DNA of 64,000 nucleotides from Veillonella absiana (GTDB taxonomy: Bacteria; Bacillota; Negativicutes; Veillonellales; Veillonellaceae), in NCBI RefSeq assembly GCF_032970905.1, contig NZ_JAWJZA010000009.1; one strand, 5' to 3'. The position numbers and the translations under genes were made by a program. The notes beneath the pieces were generated by a model, which saw nothing but the letters and a program-made list of their open reading frames with translations, ran no database searches and had not been told where the DNA came from. Of the stretch, positions 46,425 to 55,527 are shown one piece after another. Numbering within the stretch: position 1 is the first letter of the stretch; every line of letters begins with the position of its first letter.

Positions 46425-48095
46425 ATGAATTTTGATACATACAATTATCGCTATCCATCTCGTCGTAGCGTCGTATATGGTACGAAGGGCATGGTCTGCA
46501 CCTCTCAGACGTTGGCGGCGCAAGCGGGGCTAGACGTATTAAAAAAGGGAGGCAATGCCGTGGATGCCATTATTGCCACGGCCAGCTGTTTGACGGTATT
46601 AGAACCTTGTAGTAACGGTCTTGGCAGTGATGCCTTTGCTCTCTATTGGAATGCGAAAACCAAGAAACTCTACGGTATCAATGGCAGTGGATATGCTCCG
46701 GCTAAACTTACGGTAGAGGCGGTGCAGAGTCAATTTAATAATGGTGACGTGCAGGAACAATCAAAGAACGGTACCATGAAATGTGAACCTGGTAAGATGC
46801 CAAAACGTGGCTGGGGATCCATGACGGTGCCTGGCGCGGTATCGACGTGGGCCGAATTACACAAGCGCTTTGGACGGAAATCCTTCGAGTCGTTATTTGA
46901 TGCGGCTATAACTTGCGCGGAGGAGGGCTATCCCGTGTCACCGTTAGTGGCATACGAATGGGCATTGGCGGACGATGTCTACAAGGATTACAAAACTCAA
47001 ACCGAATTTAAACCGCTTTATGATACCTTCTTTGCGAACGGTGCTCCCCAATCGGGTGAGATTGTGAAATTACCTCATCACGGTCGTGCGTTACGCGAAA
47101 TTGCCAAAACGAATGGTGAAAGCTTCTACCGTGGCGCTATCGCTGATGCTATCGATGCATTTTCTACCGAAACAGGTGGCTTTATTCAAAAGGAAGATTT
47201 AGCGAACTATCGAGCGGAATGGGTGGAACCAATTCGCACGAAGTATCATGGCTATGAGGTATGTGAAATTCCTCCTAATGGGCAGGGCATCGTAGCCCTT
47301 ATGGCGCTAAATATTTTGGAACAGCTTGATATGGAACAAGGCCATCATGATGATGCGGATACCATCCACAAACAATTAGAAGCGATGAAATTGGCTTTCA
47401 CAGATGGCAAAACCTATGTGGCAGATCCAAAATATATGAAGCAAATGACAGTGGCGCATTTGTTGAGTGGAGAGTATGCTGCATCGAGGGTACAGGAAAT
47501 TGGTACCACGGCGTCGTCGCCGAAGGCGATTGATCCGCTCAGTGGTGGCACGGTGTATCTCTGCGCTGCTGACAGCGAGGGCAACATGATTTCATTTATC
47601 CAGAGTAATTACATGGGATTCGGTTCGGGTATTGTGCTCCCAGGTTATGGCGTGGCATTTAATAATCGGGCCTCCGATTTCAGTTTGAATCTGGCTGCCG
47701 ATAATTATCTCGTGCCCGGCAAGAAACCGTATCATACGATTATCCCTGGATTTTTGATGAAACAGGGCGAGGCGGTCGGCCCGTTTGGCGTCATGGGCGC
47801 CTACATGCAACCGCAAGGCCATGTGCAAGTGCTCATGAATATGTTACACTTTGGTATGAATCCTCAAGAAGCGCTGGATGCCCCTCGTTGGCAATGGACT
47901 GGCGACAAATATATCGAAATCGAACCGGGCTTTGGTGAAAGTATCGCCCAGGCCCTCATCGCAAAAGGACATGATGTCAACATTCAACCTGATTTCATCT
48001 CCTTTGGACGAGGTCAAATCATCGTACGTGATGAAAACGGTGTATTGATGGGGGCTACAGAACCAAGGGCCGATGGCTGCGTGGCGAGTTGGTAA
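46425..48095 (+). CDS. Gamma-glutamyltransferase family protein
   Basis: Ntn-hydrolase that acts on gamma-glutamyl compounds such as glutathione. 556 aa. N-terminal GNAVDAIIATA and the substrate Arg region are present. The autocleavage/catalytic Thr is T376 in SGGTVYLCAADSEGNMISFI, followed by the YMGFGSGIVLPGYGVAFNNR loop. No signal peptide is evident, unlike periplasmic Ggt, so a cytosolic YwrD-like enzyme is likely. AGGAGG precedes the start. Confidence 0.9.
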   Translation: MNFDTYNYRYPSRRSVVYGTKGMVCTSQTLAAQAGLDVLKKGGNAVDAIIATASCLTVLEPCSNGLGSDAFALYWNAKTKKLYGINGSGYAPAKLTVEAVQSQFNNGDVQEQSKNGTMKCEPGKMPKRGWGSMTVPGAVSTWAELHKRFGRKSFESLFDAAITCAEEGYPVSPLVAYEWALADDVYKDYKTQTEFKPLYDTFFANGAPQSGEIVKLPHHGRALREIAKTNGESFYRGAIADAIDAFSTETGGFIQKEDLANYRAEWVEPIRTKYHGYEVCEIPPNGQGIVALMALNILEQLDMEQGHHDDADTIHKQLEAMKLAFTDGKTYVADPKYMKQMTVAHLLSGEYAASRVQEIGTTASSPKAIDPLSGGTVYLCAADSEGNMISFIQSNYMGFGSGIVLPGYGVAFNNRASDFSLNLAADNYLVPGKKPYHTIIPGFLMKQGEAVGPFGVMGAYMQPQGHVQVLMNMLHFGMNPQEALDAPRWQWTGDKYIEIEPGFGESIAQALIAKGHDVNIQPDFISFGRGQIIVRDENGVLMGATEPRADGCVASW

Positions 48096-48114
48096 ATTAG
48101 AGTAAGGACTTTAT

Positions 48115-48720
48115 ATGGAATCTAATAACGAAGAAAAAGTACAGGTAGTAACGACTGAGAACGAACACATCGAACCTGTGAAATTATGGACATTATTTAA
48201 ATCTACATTTATGATCAGTGCTTTCACCGTAGGCGGTGGATTTGTATTGATTCCGTTGATGAAGGCAAAATTCGTCGACGAATATCACTGGATTTCTGAT
48301 AAAGACTCATTGAATCTAGTGGCTATCGCCCAATCCTCACCGGGCGTGGTGGCGGTTAATGCATCCATCATTTTGGGGTATCGCATGGCGGGAATGGCAG
48401 GCATGTTTACTGCGTTGTTCGCAACTGTTTTGCCACCTCTTATTATGCTGACGGCTATTAGCTATTTCTACGAAGCCTTCGCTAGTAATTACTATGTAAA
48501 AATGCTCTTGAAAGGTATGCAATGTGGTGTGACTGCGGTTATTTTGAAAGTAGTCATCGACCTATTGGTAAAACAATTCAAAAAGAAATTAGTATTACCG
48601 TTGTTAATCATGATTGGTTCTTTTATCGGGGCCTATGTATTCGATATTAATATTATATATATCATCCTCGTCGATGCCATTGTGGGCGTCGTGTTGATGC
48701 AGTCCGCAAAGTACGATTAA
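48115..48720 (+). CDS. Chromate transporter family protein, half A
   Basis: CHR-family half-size carrier of 201 aa with about five membrane helices. TVGGGFVLIPLMKAKFVDEY and AIAQSSPGVVAVNASIILGY carry the CHR signature (P-G-x-x-A-x-N). Together with the next gene it would make one heterodimeric transporter. Substrate may be chromate or another anion. Confidence 0.88.
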   Translation: MESNNEEKVQVVTTENEHIEPVKLWTLFKSTFMISAFTVGGGFVLIPLMKAKFVDEYHWISDKDSLNLVAIAQSSPGVVAVNASIILGYRMAGMAGMFTALFATVLPPLIMLTAISYFYEAFASNYYVKMLLKGMQCGVTAVILKVVIDLLVKQFKKKLVLPLLIMIGSFIGAYVFDINIIYIILVDAIVGVVLMQSAKYD

Positions 48721-48742
48721 GGAATAGGCGAGGTGTAGAACA

Positions 48743-49318
48743 ATGGAGATTTTATTACAATTATTTTTGAGCTTTGCCAAGGTAGGACTATTTTGTATCG
48801 GCGGTGGCTATGCATCCATGCCATTGATTCAAAATGAAGTGGTGGATGGCCATCATTGGATTACCATGCATGAATTCGTGGATATTTTCACAATCTCCCA
48901 AATGACGCCAGGTCCAATTGGTATTAATGCGGCTACATTCGTAGGTGCCAAGATAGCTGGCATTATGGGCGCTATTGTAGCCACAGCGGGATTTGTATTC
49001 CCGTCTGTTATCATCATGCTATTGATGGCGTATTTATATTTCAAATATGGCGATCTTGGGATTATTCGTGGTGTATTGAATGGCCTTCGTCCAGCCGTTG
49101 TGGCGCTGATCGCTAGCGCTGGTGTAGGAATTATGACATTGGCATTTTGGGATAAAGCCGATTTGCCAATATCCCTGGGGGAAACGAACATCCGCGGCGT
49201 AGTGATTTTCTTGATTTCCATGGGCTTGATTTATTCAGGTAAAATGGGGACGATTAAGGTGTTGCTATTGAGCGGTGTATTAGGGCTCGTGATTTTCTCA
49301 TTGACGGGTGGATTGTAG
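48743..49318 (+). CDS. Chromate transporter family protein, half B
   Basis: 191 aa, second half of the pair: CIGGGYASMPLIQNEVVDGH and ISQMTPGPIGINAATFVGAK are the CHR signature. AGGCGAGGTG precedes the ATG; 22 bp after half A. It ends FSLTGGL. Confidence 0.88.
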   Translation: MEILLQLFLSFAKVGLFCIGGGYASMPLIQNEVVDGHHWITMHEFVDIFTISQMTPGPIGINAATFVGAKIAGIMGAIVATAGFVFPSVIIMLLMAYLYFKYGDLGIIRGVLNGLRPAVVALIASAGVGIMTLAFWDKADLPISLGETNIRGVVIFLISMGLIYSGKMGTIKVLLLSGVLGLVIFSLTGGL

Positions 49319-49448
49319 AAATTATAATTCGAATGTATGCGAAATTTAAACGTAAATTTTAGAATTTATTAGATCATATTTATACATTTTATTCAAAATC
49401 TGTTGAATGGCTGGAGTATATAGATTAATTGAATTGATAATAAACATG

Positions 49449-49484
49449 AAAACGAGCACAGACTATAATATCAATGCTCGTTTT
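49449..49484. terminator. Bidirectional terminator
   Basis: AAAACGAGCA / TGCTCGTTTT stem, between the convergent chromate transporter and panE genes. Confidence 0.85.
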
Positions 49485-49511
49485 AGTTTGTAACTATATG
49501 CTTTTTTATTA

Positions 49512-50426
49512 CTATTTATTAAACCGATTATATCCCGCCTCGAACACAGGTGTCGGCACGCCAAGTTCTTTGCCTTTGTTCACAACATACCCAACCATGA
49601 GATCTAGTTCGGTATCTTGCGGTGCCTTGCCAGATTTTAAATCACGGTAGAGGGAGGTAATGGTGCTTGGTTCGGACGTGTTAAAGTTTTTAATCAGTGT
49701 TTCGATATAATTATCGCTCATTTGAACGCCGGTAGCGGCAGCAACGGATTGGACTTCTCGATATGCAGCAGGGATAATCTCTTGTGCATCCGCATAAGCG
49801 CGGCATTCCCCAATGGTGCCATCATAGTAGCAGAGTATTGCACTCATAGAGCCCGTAATAGCTAACTTTTTCCAACTATCTAACTCAATAGTGTTAGATA
49901 CAGTTGTTTCAATACCTGCCTGTGTTAACATATCCGCAATTTCTTGGAAATTTGCTGGGTTTTCACCGCCTTGCATACCAAAGCGCATATCACATGGACC
50001 ACCATCTTGGACAATGTGACCAGGTGCTTCAATATGGCTGAAAGTACGGATTAGACCATCCGCAAGGAGGCCCGTTGTAAGGTGTTGACGTAGTACATCA
50101 GATACGAGTACGCCATTAAGTAGTGGAATAATAATGGTGTGCTCATCAATCATGGGTTTCAACGTTTCGCATACCGAGCCTAGTTTATCACCTTTAGTAG
50201 ATAGGAAAATCACATCCATTACACCTAGTTCACTAGCGTTATCAGATACCATAGCAGGGCGAACGACTTTATTTCCTAATTTGACTGAATCGAGACGTAA
50301 ACCATTTTCTTCAATAGCTTTTTTAGTGTTGTTACGAGCATAGAAATAAATTGTATCGTATTTGTCGGCAAGGGCACCACCTACTAGGCCGCCAATACCG
50401 CCGAGACCAAAAATAAGAACTTTCAT
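49512..50426 (-). CDS. panE: 2-dehydropantoate 2-reductase
   Basis: Ketopantoate reductase family, NADPH-dependent, in pantothenate/CoA synthesis. The start at 50426 after AAGGAGG gives MKVLIFGLGGIGGLVGGALA, 304 aa (an earlier in-frame ATG at 50594 has no site and lies in terminator DNA). Conserved Lys in ELDSWKKLAITG, and SLYRDLKSGKAPQDTELD near the C-terminus. The family also contains unrelated reductases, so the substrate is probable rather than certain. Confidence 0.85.
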   Translation of the reverse strand: MKVLIFGLGGIGGLVGGALADKYDTIYFYARNNTKKAIEENGLRLDSVKLGNKVVRPAMVSDNASELGVMDVIFLSTKGDKLGSVCETLKPMIDEHTIIIPLLNGVLVSDVLRQHLTTGLLADGLIRTFSHIEAPGHIVQDGGPCDMRFGMQGGENPANFQEIADMLTQAGIETTVSNTIELDSWKKLAITGSMSAILCYYDGTIGECRAYADAQEIIPAAYREVQSVAAATGVQMSDNYIETLIKNFNTSEPSTITSLYRDLKSGKAPQDTELDLMVGYVVNKGKELGVPTPVFEAGYNRFNK

Positions 50427-50531
50427 GGGGAACCTCCTTATTAATCGCGTGTGTATATCATTGAATGATAGAGCATATTTATAATTTAATTGTATGTCAT
50501 TTTGCGGATGCTGCATAGAGGAATGGGCAAT

Positions 50532-50567
50532 AAAAAAAGCTCCTTGTCGAAGCAAAGAGCTTTTTTT
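50532..50567 (-). terminator. Terminator hairpin
   Basis: AAAAAAAGCTC / GAGCTTTTTTT with a 14-nt loop. It is the outer of two similar hairpins downstream (minus direction) of the tRNA cluster. Confidence 0.8.
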
Positions 50568-50590
50568 ATATGGTGTGGTTGGATACGTAA
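50565..50590 (-). repeat. Decayed copy of the tRNA-Leu 3' end
   Basis: TATATGGTGTGGTTGGA here corresponds to TATATGGTGCGGTTGGA at the tRNA-Leu 3' end (50685-50701). Both copies follow a hairpin (50532-50567; 50650-50682), so a unit of tRNA end plus terminator was duplicated and decayed. Confidence 0.55.
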
Positions 50591-50649
50591 GCAACTTAGG
50601 TGTCTAGGAACGGAGAGACGCAGACACCTTAGTGCGTCGATGCAACAAC

Positions 50650-50682
50650 AAAAAAGTTCTCCGCCGAAACGAAGAACTAATA
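50650..50682 (-). terminator. Terminator of the tRNA cluster
   Basis: On the minus strand AGTTCT...AGAACT followed by TTTTTTG, 8 bp past the tRNA-Leu CCA end. Confidence 0.8.
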
Positions 50683-50689
50683 TTTTATA

Positions 50690-50775
50690 TGGTGCGGTTG
50701 GAGGGACTTGAACCCTCACGAGCGTTCGCTCACCACCCCCTCAAGATGGCGTGTCTGCCGTTCCACCACAACCGC
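50690..50775 (-). tRNA. tRNA-Leu (GAG)
   Basis: Acceptor GCGGTTG...CAACCGC with encoded CCA. The loop TTGAGGG between CCATC and GGTGG gives anticodon GAG. Long variable arm (TGAGCGAACGCTCGT) as expected for Leu. First tRNA to be reached from the left, last in transcription order. Confidence 0.93.
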
Positions 50776-50789
50776 ATGGAATTATTAAA

Positions 50790-50865
<76 letters not shown>

Positions 50866-50884
50866 ATTTTTTGTAAAAAAAAAG

Positions 50885-50960
50885 TGGCGACCCCGATCAG
50901 ATTTGAACTGACGATCTTCGCCGTGACAGGGCGACATGTTAACCGCTACACCACGGGGCC
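50885..50960 (-). tRNA. tRNA-Asp (GTC)
   Basis: GGCCCCG...CGGGGTC acceptor, D-loop GGTGTAGCGGTTAACA, anticodon loop CTGTCAC (GTC), T arm GTTCAAATC, CCA encoded. 76 nt. Promoter-proximal tRNA of the three-gene cluster. Confidence 0.95.
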
Positions 50961-51236
50961 GCGTACTAACTTGCGTTAGCTACTTGATTATAATAACATG
51001 ACCCGGAAATGAATGCAAGTACTTTTTTCAAAACTTTTACAAAAAAAATATCAAATATAATCGTATTCATTCAAAAATATAAAAATCAGTAGAAATTATA
51101 CGTTTTTACAGTTAATTCTAAATATATATCATTATATCTCAATAATAATACGGATTAGAGGCCGTATACAGTGTATGGTACAATAGATGCATGGCGGTAT
51201 ACGCGTTATTATACTTTCACAAGAGAGAGGAATACC

Positions 51237-51890
51237 ATGAATTCATCTAAGAAAAAATATGCTCTTTGGGCGTTAATCGTTATTGTGGTCGTGGCCCTCG
51301 GCGCGGCGATTTATATGGATTGGTACGTGCCACGCACGCCGGTGTATACGTTGAATATTATTCGGACAGCGGTGGATAATCACGATGCGAATACGATTTT
51401 TAAACACATCGACACCAAGAGCATTGTTGGCAAAACTGTGGATCGGGAAATTGAAAAATCGACTGGCTCGGACAAGGATGATGTGAAACATTTTGCCCCA
51501 TTGATTAAAACGGTGGCCGTGGCGGCGGTGAATAATCTGATTATCGATCGCGTGCAAAATGCCGATACTAATTCAGCAAATGGCGAAAATAATACATCTG
51601 CAGTGAATGGTGAAAGCTCCAAATCTGCAGCTACACAAAAAAAATCTGCTGATGCTGGCGATATAGTACAGGATATTTTAGATGGCAACATCATAAAATC
51701 TAAAAACGTAGCATTGAAAGACATCTCCTCAGATATCGATAATGAGGACACCGCAACGATTACGGTGAAATTGGAAAATACTACAACTAAGGAAGTCGTA
51801 AATTTGCAATTGTTGGCTAAACAATTGGATGATGGTACTTGGCGTATTTTCGACATTCCAAATTTGACTGAATTAAAGGCCCTAGAATAA
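51237..51890 (+). CDS. Membrane-anchored hypothetical protein (DUF2939-like layout)
   Basis: 217 aa from the ATG at 51237 (AGAGAGAGG upstream). One N-terminal helix (ALWALIVIVVVALGAAIYMD) anchors an extracytoplasmic domain. This has YTLNIIRTAVDNHDANTIFK, a linker rich in Ser/Asn/Ala (about residues 115-145), and a C-terminal strand-rich part ending with DDGTWRIFDIPNL. The order resembles DUF2939 proteins. Function unknown. An ACTTTCAC word lies just upstream. Confidence 0.7.
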   Translation: MNSSKKKYALWALIVIVVVALGAAIYMDWYVPRTPVYTLNIIRTAVDNHDANTIFKHIDTKSIVGKTVDREIEKSTGSDKDDVKHFAPLIKTVAVAAVNNLIIDRVQNADTNSANGENNTSAVNGESSKSAATQKKSADAGDIVQDILDGNIIKSKNVALKDISSDIDNEDTATITVKLENTTTKEVVNLQLLAKQLDDGTWRIFDIPNLTELKALE

Positions 51891-51920
51891 CATTAAAATA
51901 GAATTAATTGAATAATTTTG

Positions 51921-51987
51921 AAAGCACTGCATCTTTTCGTTCATTCCAGATGGTTAATGGGAATAATTCTAAAGATGTAGTGCTTTT
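51921..51987 (+). terminator. Rho-independent terminator
   Basis: AAAGCACTGCATCTTT and AAAGATGTAGTGCTTTT arms, long inner loop. Confidence 0.75.
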
Positions 51988-52057
51988 CTGCTATAATAAA
52001 AATATAATTGCTTTCATCAGTGTGAGTTAGATATTGTTTTGATAAAGGATAGCGTGT

Positions 52058-52705
52058 ATGAAAAAACGTTTATTAATAGCGTGTTTGGTACTATTAAGTG
52101 CCGTTAGTACTACACATGCCTATGTGGAGGTAAAAGATAATCTGATTGTACCACTGGATGATCGAGCGGTACGGGAGGTCATATTTAAAGCACAACTGGC
52201 AAAGGTGAATCAACAGAATGTACTGCTACGATATGAATTAGTTCGAGCCCAATATGATGGACAGGCGGTTAGTGGTGACTTTCACAGTAATGATTCTAGT
52301 TATGATACAAATAATATTAAAGAACTCGCCATGATTTACCAATATAATGTAACGAAACAAATGAATGGGGCCATAAATTCAAAAATGAATGCTCGGTTTG
52401 CCTATCGAAATGAACAATTGAAAGACATTCGTCCTGAATCAGCTCGCGCTGAGGAATGGTTCAATTCGTTGAATACCTATTATGATTCCGTTGAGGTTGG
52501 TGCGGATGTATTCGACGCTGTGAAAGCAAAAACACTGGTCCTCGCTGGTGAAAAAGATGCTAATGCACCTTTGCAAACCGTTATCGATGCATACCATTTA
52601 TTGCCTGATGCGGAACTCGGCATAGTGCCAAATGCACCGCATCCAGTATTAATAACGGATTTTGATCAAGCATGGCCAATGATTGAGAAATTTTTAGCAA
52701 AATAA
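52058..52705 (+). pseudogene. Deletion chimera: secreted protein N-part fused to alpha/beta-hydrolase C-part
   Basis: One open frame of 215 codons. Residues 1-20 are a signal peptide (MKKRLLIACLVLLSAVSTTH, cleavage after HAY); residues 21-125 are a Lys/Asn/Gln-rich secreted segment (DFHSNDSSYDTNNIKELAMI) of unknown family. From about residue 126 the sequence is the C-terminal third of a cytosolic hydrolase: VFDAVKAKTLVLAGEKD with the acid region, then NAPHPVLITDFDQAWPMIEK with the catalytic His. The nucleophile Ser half is missing. The two parts have unrelated localisation, so a deletion fusion is the best explanation, and the frame has stayed open. Confidence 0.65.
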
Positions 52706-52827
52706 TAGTTTGTTGTTTTGAATTAGTTTTTACATGATGCATGCAATCATTAGACATCATCATTGTATATAGTGATTAACTAGGTTGATTAGGTTAAACC
52801 TAGCTTTCAGAAAAGGAGATCTATACT

Positions 52828-53160
52828 ATGAATACTCAAGAATTAAAAGCAATTGTAACATCTATCATTGAAGCACCATCTTGCTGCCCTGAAATGAAAC
52901 AAGTTGGTCAAGAATGGCTAGAGGCAGCTGGCACTGACAAAGAAACGGCTGCTACTGAAAAATTGTTAGCAGAAGCTAAAGCCGACATCATCACTATTGA
53001 TGCATTAATCGGTTTTACAGCATCCGAAGCAGGCGTTAAATTGTTCGGTCCAGATTTTGCAAAACAATTGCATGAGCATGGTGTAGAAATTAAAGCACAA
53101 GGTGCTGAATATTGCGACTGCCCAGCATGCGCAGGGTGCTTGCAAATTATCAAAGGTTAA
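52828..53160 (+). CDS. Small protein with a Cys-rich C-terminus
   Basis: 110 aa; strong AAAGGAG before the ATG. N-terminus helical (MNTQELKAIVTSIIEAPSCC); the C-terminus CDCPACAGC suggests a metal or redox site, with two more Cys at residues 19-20. No named family recognised. Monocistronic with its own terminator. Confidence 0.75.
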   Translation: MNTQELKAIVTSIIEAPSCCPEMKQVGQEWLEAAGTDKETAATEKLLAEAKADIITIDALIGFTASEAGVKLFGPDFAKQLHEHGVEIKAQGAEYCDCPACAGCLQIIKG

Positions 53161-53249
53161 TTGAGGATTAATGCTGACAGGCGATAACGTTAACTGGCAT
53201 CAATAAAAAAGATAGTGCATCGTCATATGGCGAATGCGAGGAACGGGTT

Positions 53250-53291
53250 ACTCCACAGAGATGTTTGTGCGGGTAGCCCGTTTTGTTTTTC
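53250..53291 (+). terminator. Probable terminator
   Basis: AACGGGTTAC... with GGGTAGCCCGTT, followed by TTGTTTTTCG. Confidence 0.65.
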
Positions 53292-53552
53292 GTTTAGCAA
53301 CAAGCTCTATTGTGTAAACGAGATATAGGTAGTATTGTTGTGGTACTTTTACATAATTTACACGACCTATACATGGCCCCGTTGAAAAGGGCACGTGCAT
53401 AGGCTATACTGAGATTAACGAGATTTTACATCTCCGTGGCACATTGGAACTAGTGCCACATAATGCTAATCAGTGGCGTATAAATGCCTCGCTACAAAAT
53501 CGATTATGGACGTAAAATAGTAGAAATTAATGCATAATATATGAGGTTTGAT
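53292..53552. other. Gene-free region with possible RNA structure
   Basis: No ORF. It holds a hairpin GTGGCAC/GTGCCAC around 53435-53460, CCCCGTTGAAAAGGG, and AGATTTTACATCT-like pairing. It may be an untranslated leader of the phosphatase gene. Not matched to a known riboswitch. Confidence 0.3.
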
Positions 53553-54137
53553 ATGAGTACAATTTATTTAATTCGACATGGTGAAAGTATGGCCAATGCT
53601 GGTCAAGTGACGTATGGTTCTGATACCATCCATCTCACACCGCTCGGCGAAGAGCAAGCCGCAGGCGTGCCCAGCCGTTTGCCTGACAAAATAGATCACA
53701 TCATTCATTCTACCTATATTCGCACGAAGGAAACGGCGGCACCAACCATTGAGGCCCATCCAACGGCACCAGTATCCGAATGGGCATCGGCGCGCGAGTT
53801 CTCCTATCTGGATCCAGAAAAATGCATGGGCACAAATCTGGAGGACCGTAAACCGATGGTGGAGGAATTCTGGAACACCAATGATGCCTTTCTACAGGTA
53901 CATCCACAATCGGAATCCTTTGAACAATTCATCGCCCGCGTGAAAGAAACGGACCGTCGCCTCCGCGAGGATTTTGGTGGTGCTCGAAAAACAGTGGCAC
54001 TATTCACGCATGCCTTGTTTATGAAAGCATTCTTCCAGGTGCAAGAACAACCAAATACGCCGGTGCAAAAATTGATGAATGAATTCTTTGATTGTCCGGT
54101 GATACATAACTGCGATATTTTTACGATTGAGGTATAA
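53553..54137 (+). CDS. Histidine phosphatase family protein
   Basis: Phosphoglycerate-mutase-like phosphatase, 194 aa. The start ATG at 53553 (MSTIYLIRHGESMANAGQ) is preferred because GAGG precedes it. RHG catalytic motif at residues 8-10, acid region SAREFSYLDPE, second His in VALFTHALFMKAF. Substrate unknown. Confidence 0.88.
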   Translation: MSTIYLIRHGESMANAGQVTYGSDTIHLTPLGEEQAAGVPSRLPDKIDHIIHSTYIRTKETAAPTIEAHPTAPVSEWASAREFSYLDPEKCMGTNLEDRKPMVEEFWNTNDAFLQVHPQSESFEQFIARVKETDRRLREDFGGARKTVALFTHALFMKAFFQVQEQPNTPVQKLMNEFFDCPVIHNCDIFTIEV

Positions 54138-54264
54138 TAGTTATGGAAGACTAGTTTCCTCAATGGTCTTAATACAATCAGGCCGTGGAGGCGAGGCATA
54201 GTTATTATGCTAGACACATAACTGGGATAATTGGGCTAGCGTGCTTAGATAATTGAATAGAATT

Positions 54265-54319
54265 ATAAAAAGCTGTATTGGAATTAGCGAGATAATGCTA
54301 ACTCTAATACAGCTTTTAT
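54265..54319. terminator. Bidirectional terminator
   Basis: ATAAAAAGCTGTATT with AATACAGCTTTTAT, and an inner GAATTAGC/GCTAACTC stem. Lies between the convergent phosphatase and nitrilase-family genes. Confidence 0.85.
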
Positions 54320-54323
54320 GGTT

Positions 54324-55115
54324 TTATAGCGTATACAATTCTGGCTTACGATCACGGAAGATGTTGATTTTATTGCGGATATCTTCAACCGTACTCAAAT
54401 CGATCTCGACGATACCAACGCCTTCGGTAGTATCCATTTCAAGTAAATTAGTACCCCATGGATCAAACAGAGCGCTATGACCAGTGCTTTGTACGCGACC
54501 AACGGCACCACAACCATTAACGGCACAGAGGAATAATTGGTTCTCGATGGCACGAACTTCGTTCAATACTTGCCAATGACGTAATCGCATAGTTGGCCAT
54601 TGGGCCGGCACGAATAATAGCTCAGTACCAGGAAGGGCGGCCATGCGAACGACCTCAGGGAAACGGATGTCATAGCAAATGACAGTGCTACATGGAATGC
54701 CATCAAGCTCAAAATGACCTACATGAGTGCCACCAGCAAAATATTTATCTTCTTTAGCCGGCGTAAAACCGTGCATTTTGGAATATTCTCCTACAACTCG
54801 GCCTTCTCTGTTGAAAGCATAGGATGTGTTAAATACCTGGTCATGTTTTAGCACACTCACAGAGCCTGCCACAATGTTTACATTATGATCTTTTGCATAG
54901 GTGCTGAAGAGGGCTTTTGTTCTTTCACCATCAGGGTCAGCAAGGTTCGGCAAATCTTCGGATGGATGAAATCCAGTGTTCCACGTTTCAGGAAGCACGA
55001 TGATATCTGGATTGGATTGCATCGCTTCGTCGAGAAGCTCAACAACGTGTTTGTAATTATGTTCAACATCGCCAGCAACGACGTTCATTTGAATGAGTGC
55101 GAGAGTTTTTTTCAT
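54324..55115 (-). CDS. Carbon-nitrogen hydrolase (nitrilase superfamily)
   Basis: Cytosolic amidase of the omega-amidase/YafV type, 263 aa. The catalytic triad is visible as Glu43 (VLPETWNTGF), Lys113 (YSKMHGF) and Cys147 (VICYDIRFPE). Start MKKTLALIQMNVVAGDVEHN; GAGGTCACCC precedes the ATG. A substrate such as 2-oxoglutaramate is possible, not shown. Confidence 0.9.
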   Translation of the reverse strand: MKKTLALIQMNVVAGDVEHNYKHVVELLDEAMQSNPDIIVLPETWNTGFHPSEDLPNLADPDGERTKALFSTYAKDHNVNIVAGSVSVLKHDQVFNTSYAFNREGRVVGEYSKMHGFTPAKEDKYFAGGTHVGHFELDGIPCSTVICYDIRFPEVVRMAALPGTELLFVPAQWPTMRLRHWQVLNEVRAIENQLFLCAVNGCGAVGRVQSTGHSALFDPWGTNLLEMDTTEGVGIVEIDLSTVEDIRNKINIFRDRKPELYTL

Positions 55116-55340
55116 GGGTGACCTCAGTGATGTCTAGAATAGTAAAATTTAGATTAAGATTATAAGTATTATAGAAATTTATATATTTAGTATAGCCTAT
55201 TAGGTAGGAAATCAAAAGCTTAGGTCGAATATTAAATAGTAAGGGCAATATTAATTTATATGAGGCCATATAGATGCTGATAAGCAAGGTTTAATAAGAA
55301 AGCTTGATAATCAATACGAAGATAATTTTTGGGGGAAAAT
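55116..55340. other. AT-rich region before the CRISPR locus, no gene seen
   Basis: Contains the nitrilase upstream region and the end of the tracrRNA transcription unit. No clear ORF or repeat. Confidence 0.4.
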
Positions 55341-55460
55341 AAAAAAACTCAATTCCGAAGAATTGAGAAAAATTAGCCCACGTTGGGCTGCCGAAGCAAT
55401 TTGAATAAATTTTTATTTGAACTCGTAGTGTAATTCTGTAAATATCCAAAACCTTTGGAT
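55341..55460 (-). ncRNA. tracrRNA of the type II-A locus
   Basis: Predicted about 120 nt, transcribed away from cas9. Its anti-repeat is complementary to the crRNA repeat: the plus strand at 55416-55452 carries GTAGTGTAATTCTGTAAAT, identical to the repeat core, with one mismatch (ATCC for CTCC) and a 2-nt bulge towards the 5' end. Downstream (RNA sense) follow GTTCAAATAAAAATTTATTC, a nexus-like hairpin (GCCCAACGTGGGC) and a terminator stem CTCAATTC-TTCG-GAATTGAG with seven T. The 5' end can fold as ATCCAAA-GG-TTTTGGAT. Confidence 0.88.
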
Positions 55461-55466
55461 ACCTAT

Positions 55467-55495
55467 AGAATAAAATATTCGTATTACTTTGTCAA
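55467..55495 (-). promoter_or_regulatory. tracrRNA promoter
   Basis: On the minus strand TTGACA (55495-55490), 17-nt spacer, TATTCT (55472-55467). It lies within the 5' region of cas9, so tracrRNA and cas9 transcription start in the same 70-bp gap. Confidence 0.8.
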
Positions 55496-55527
55496 GATGT
55501 TTTATCACTATTTAGTAGGAGGTACGT

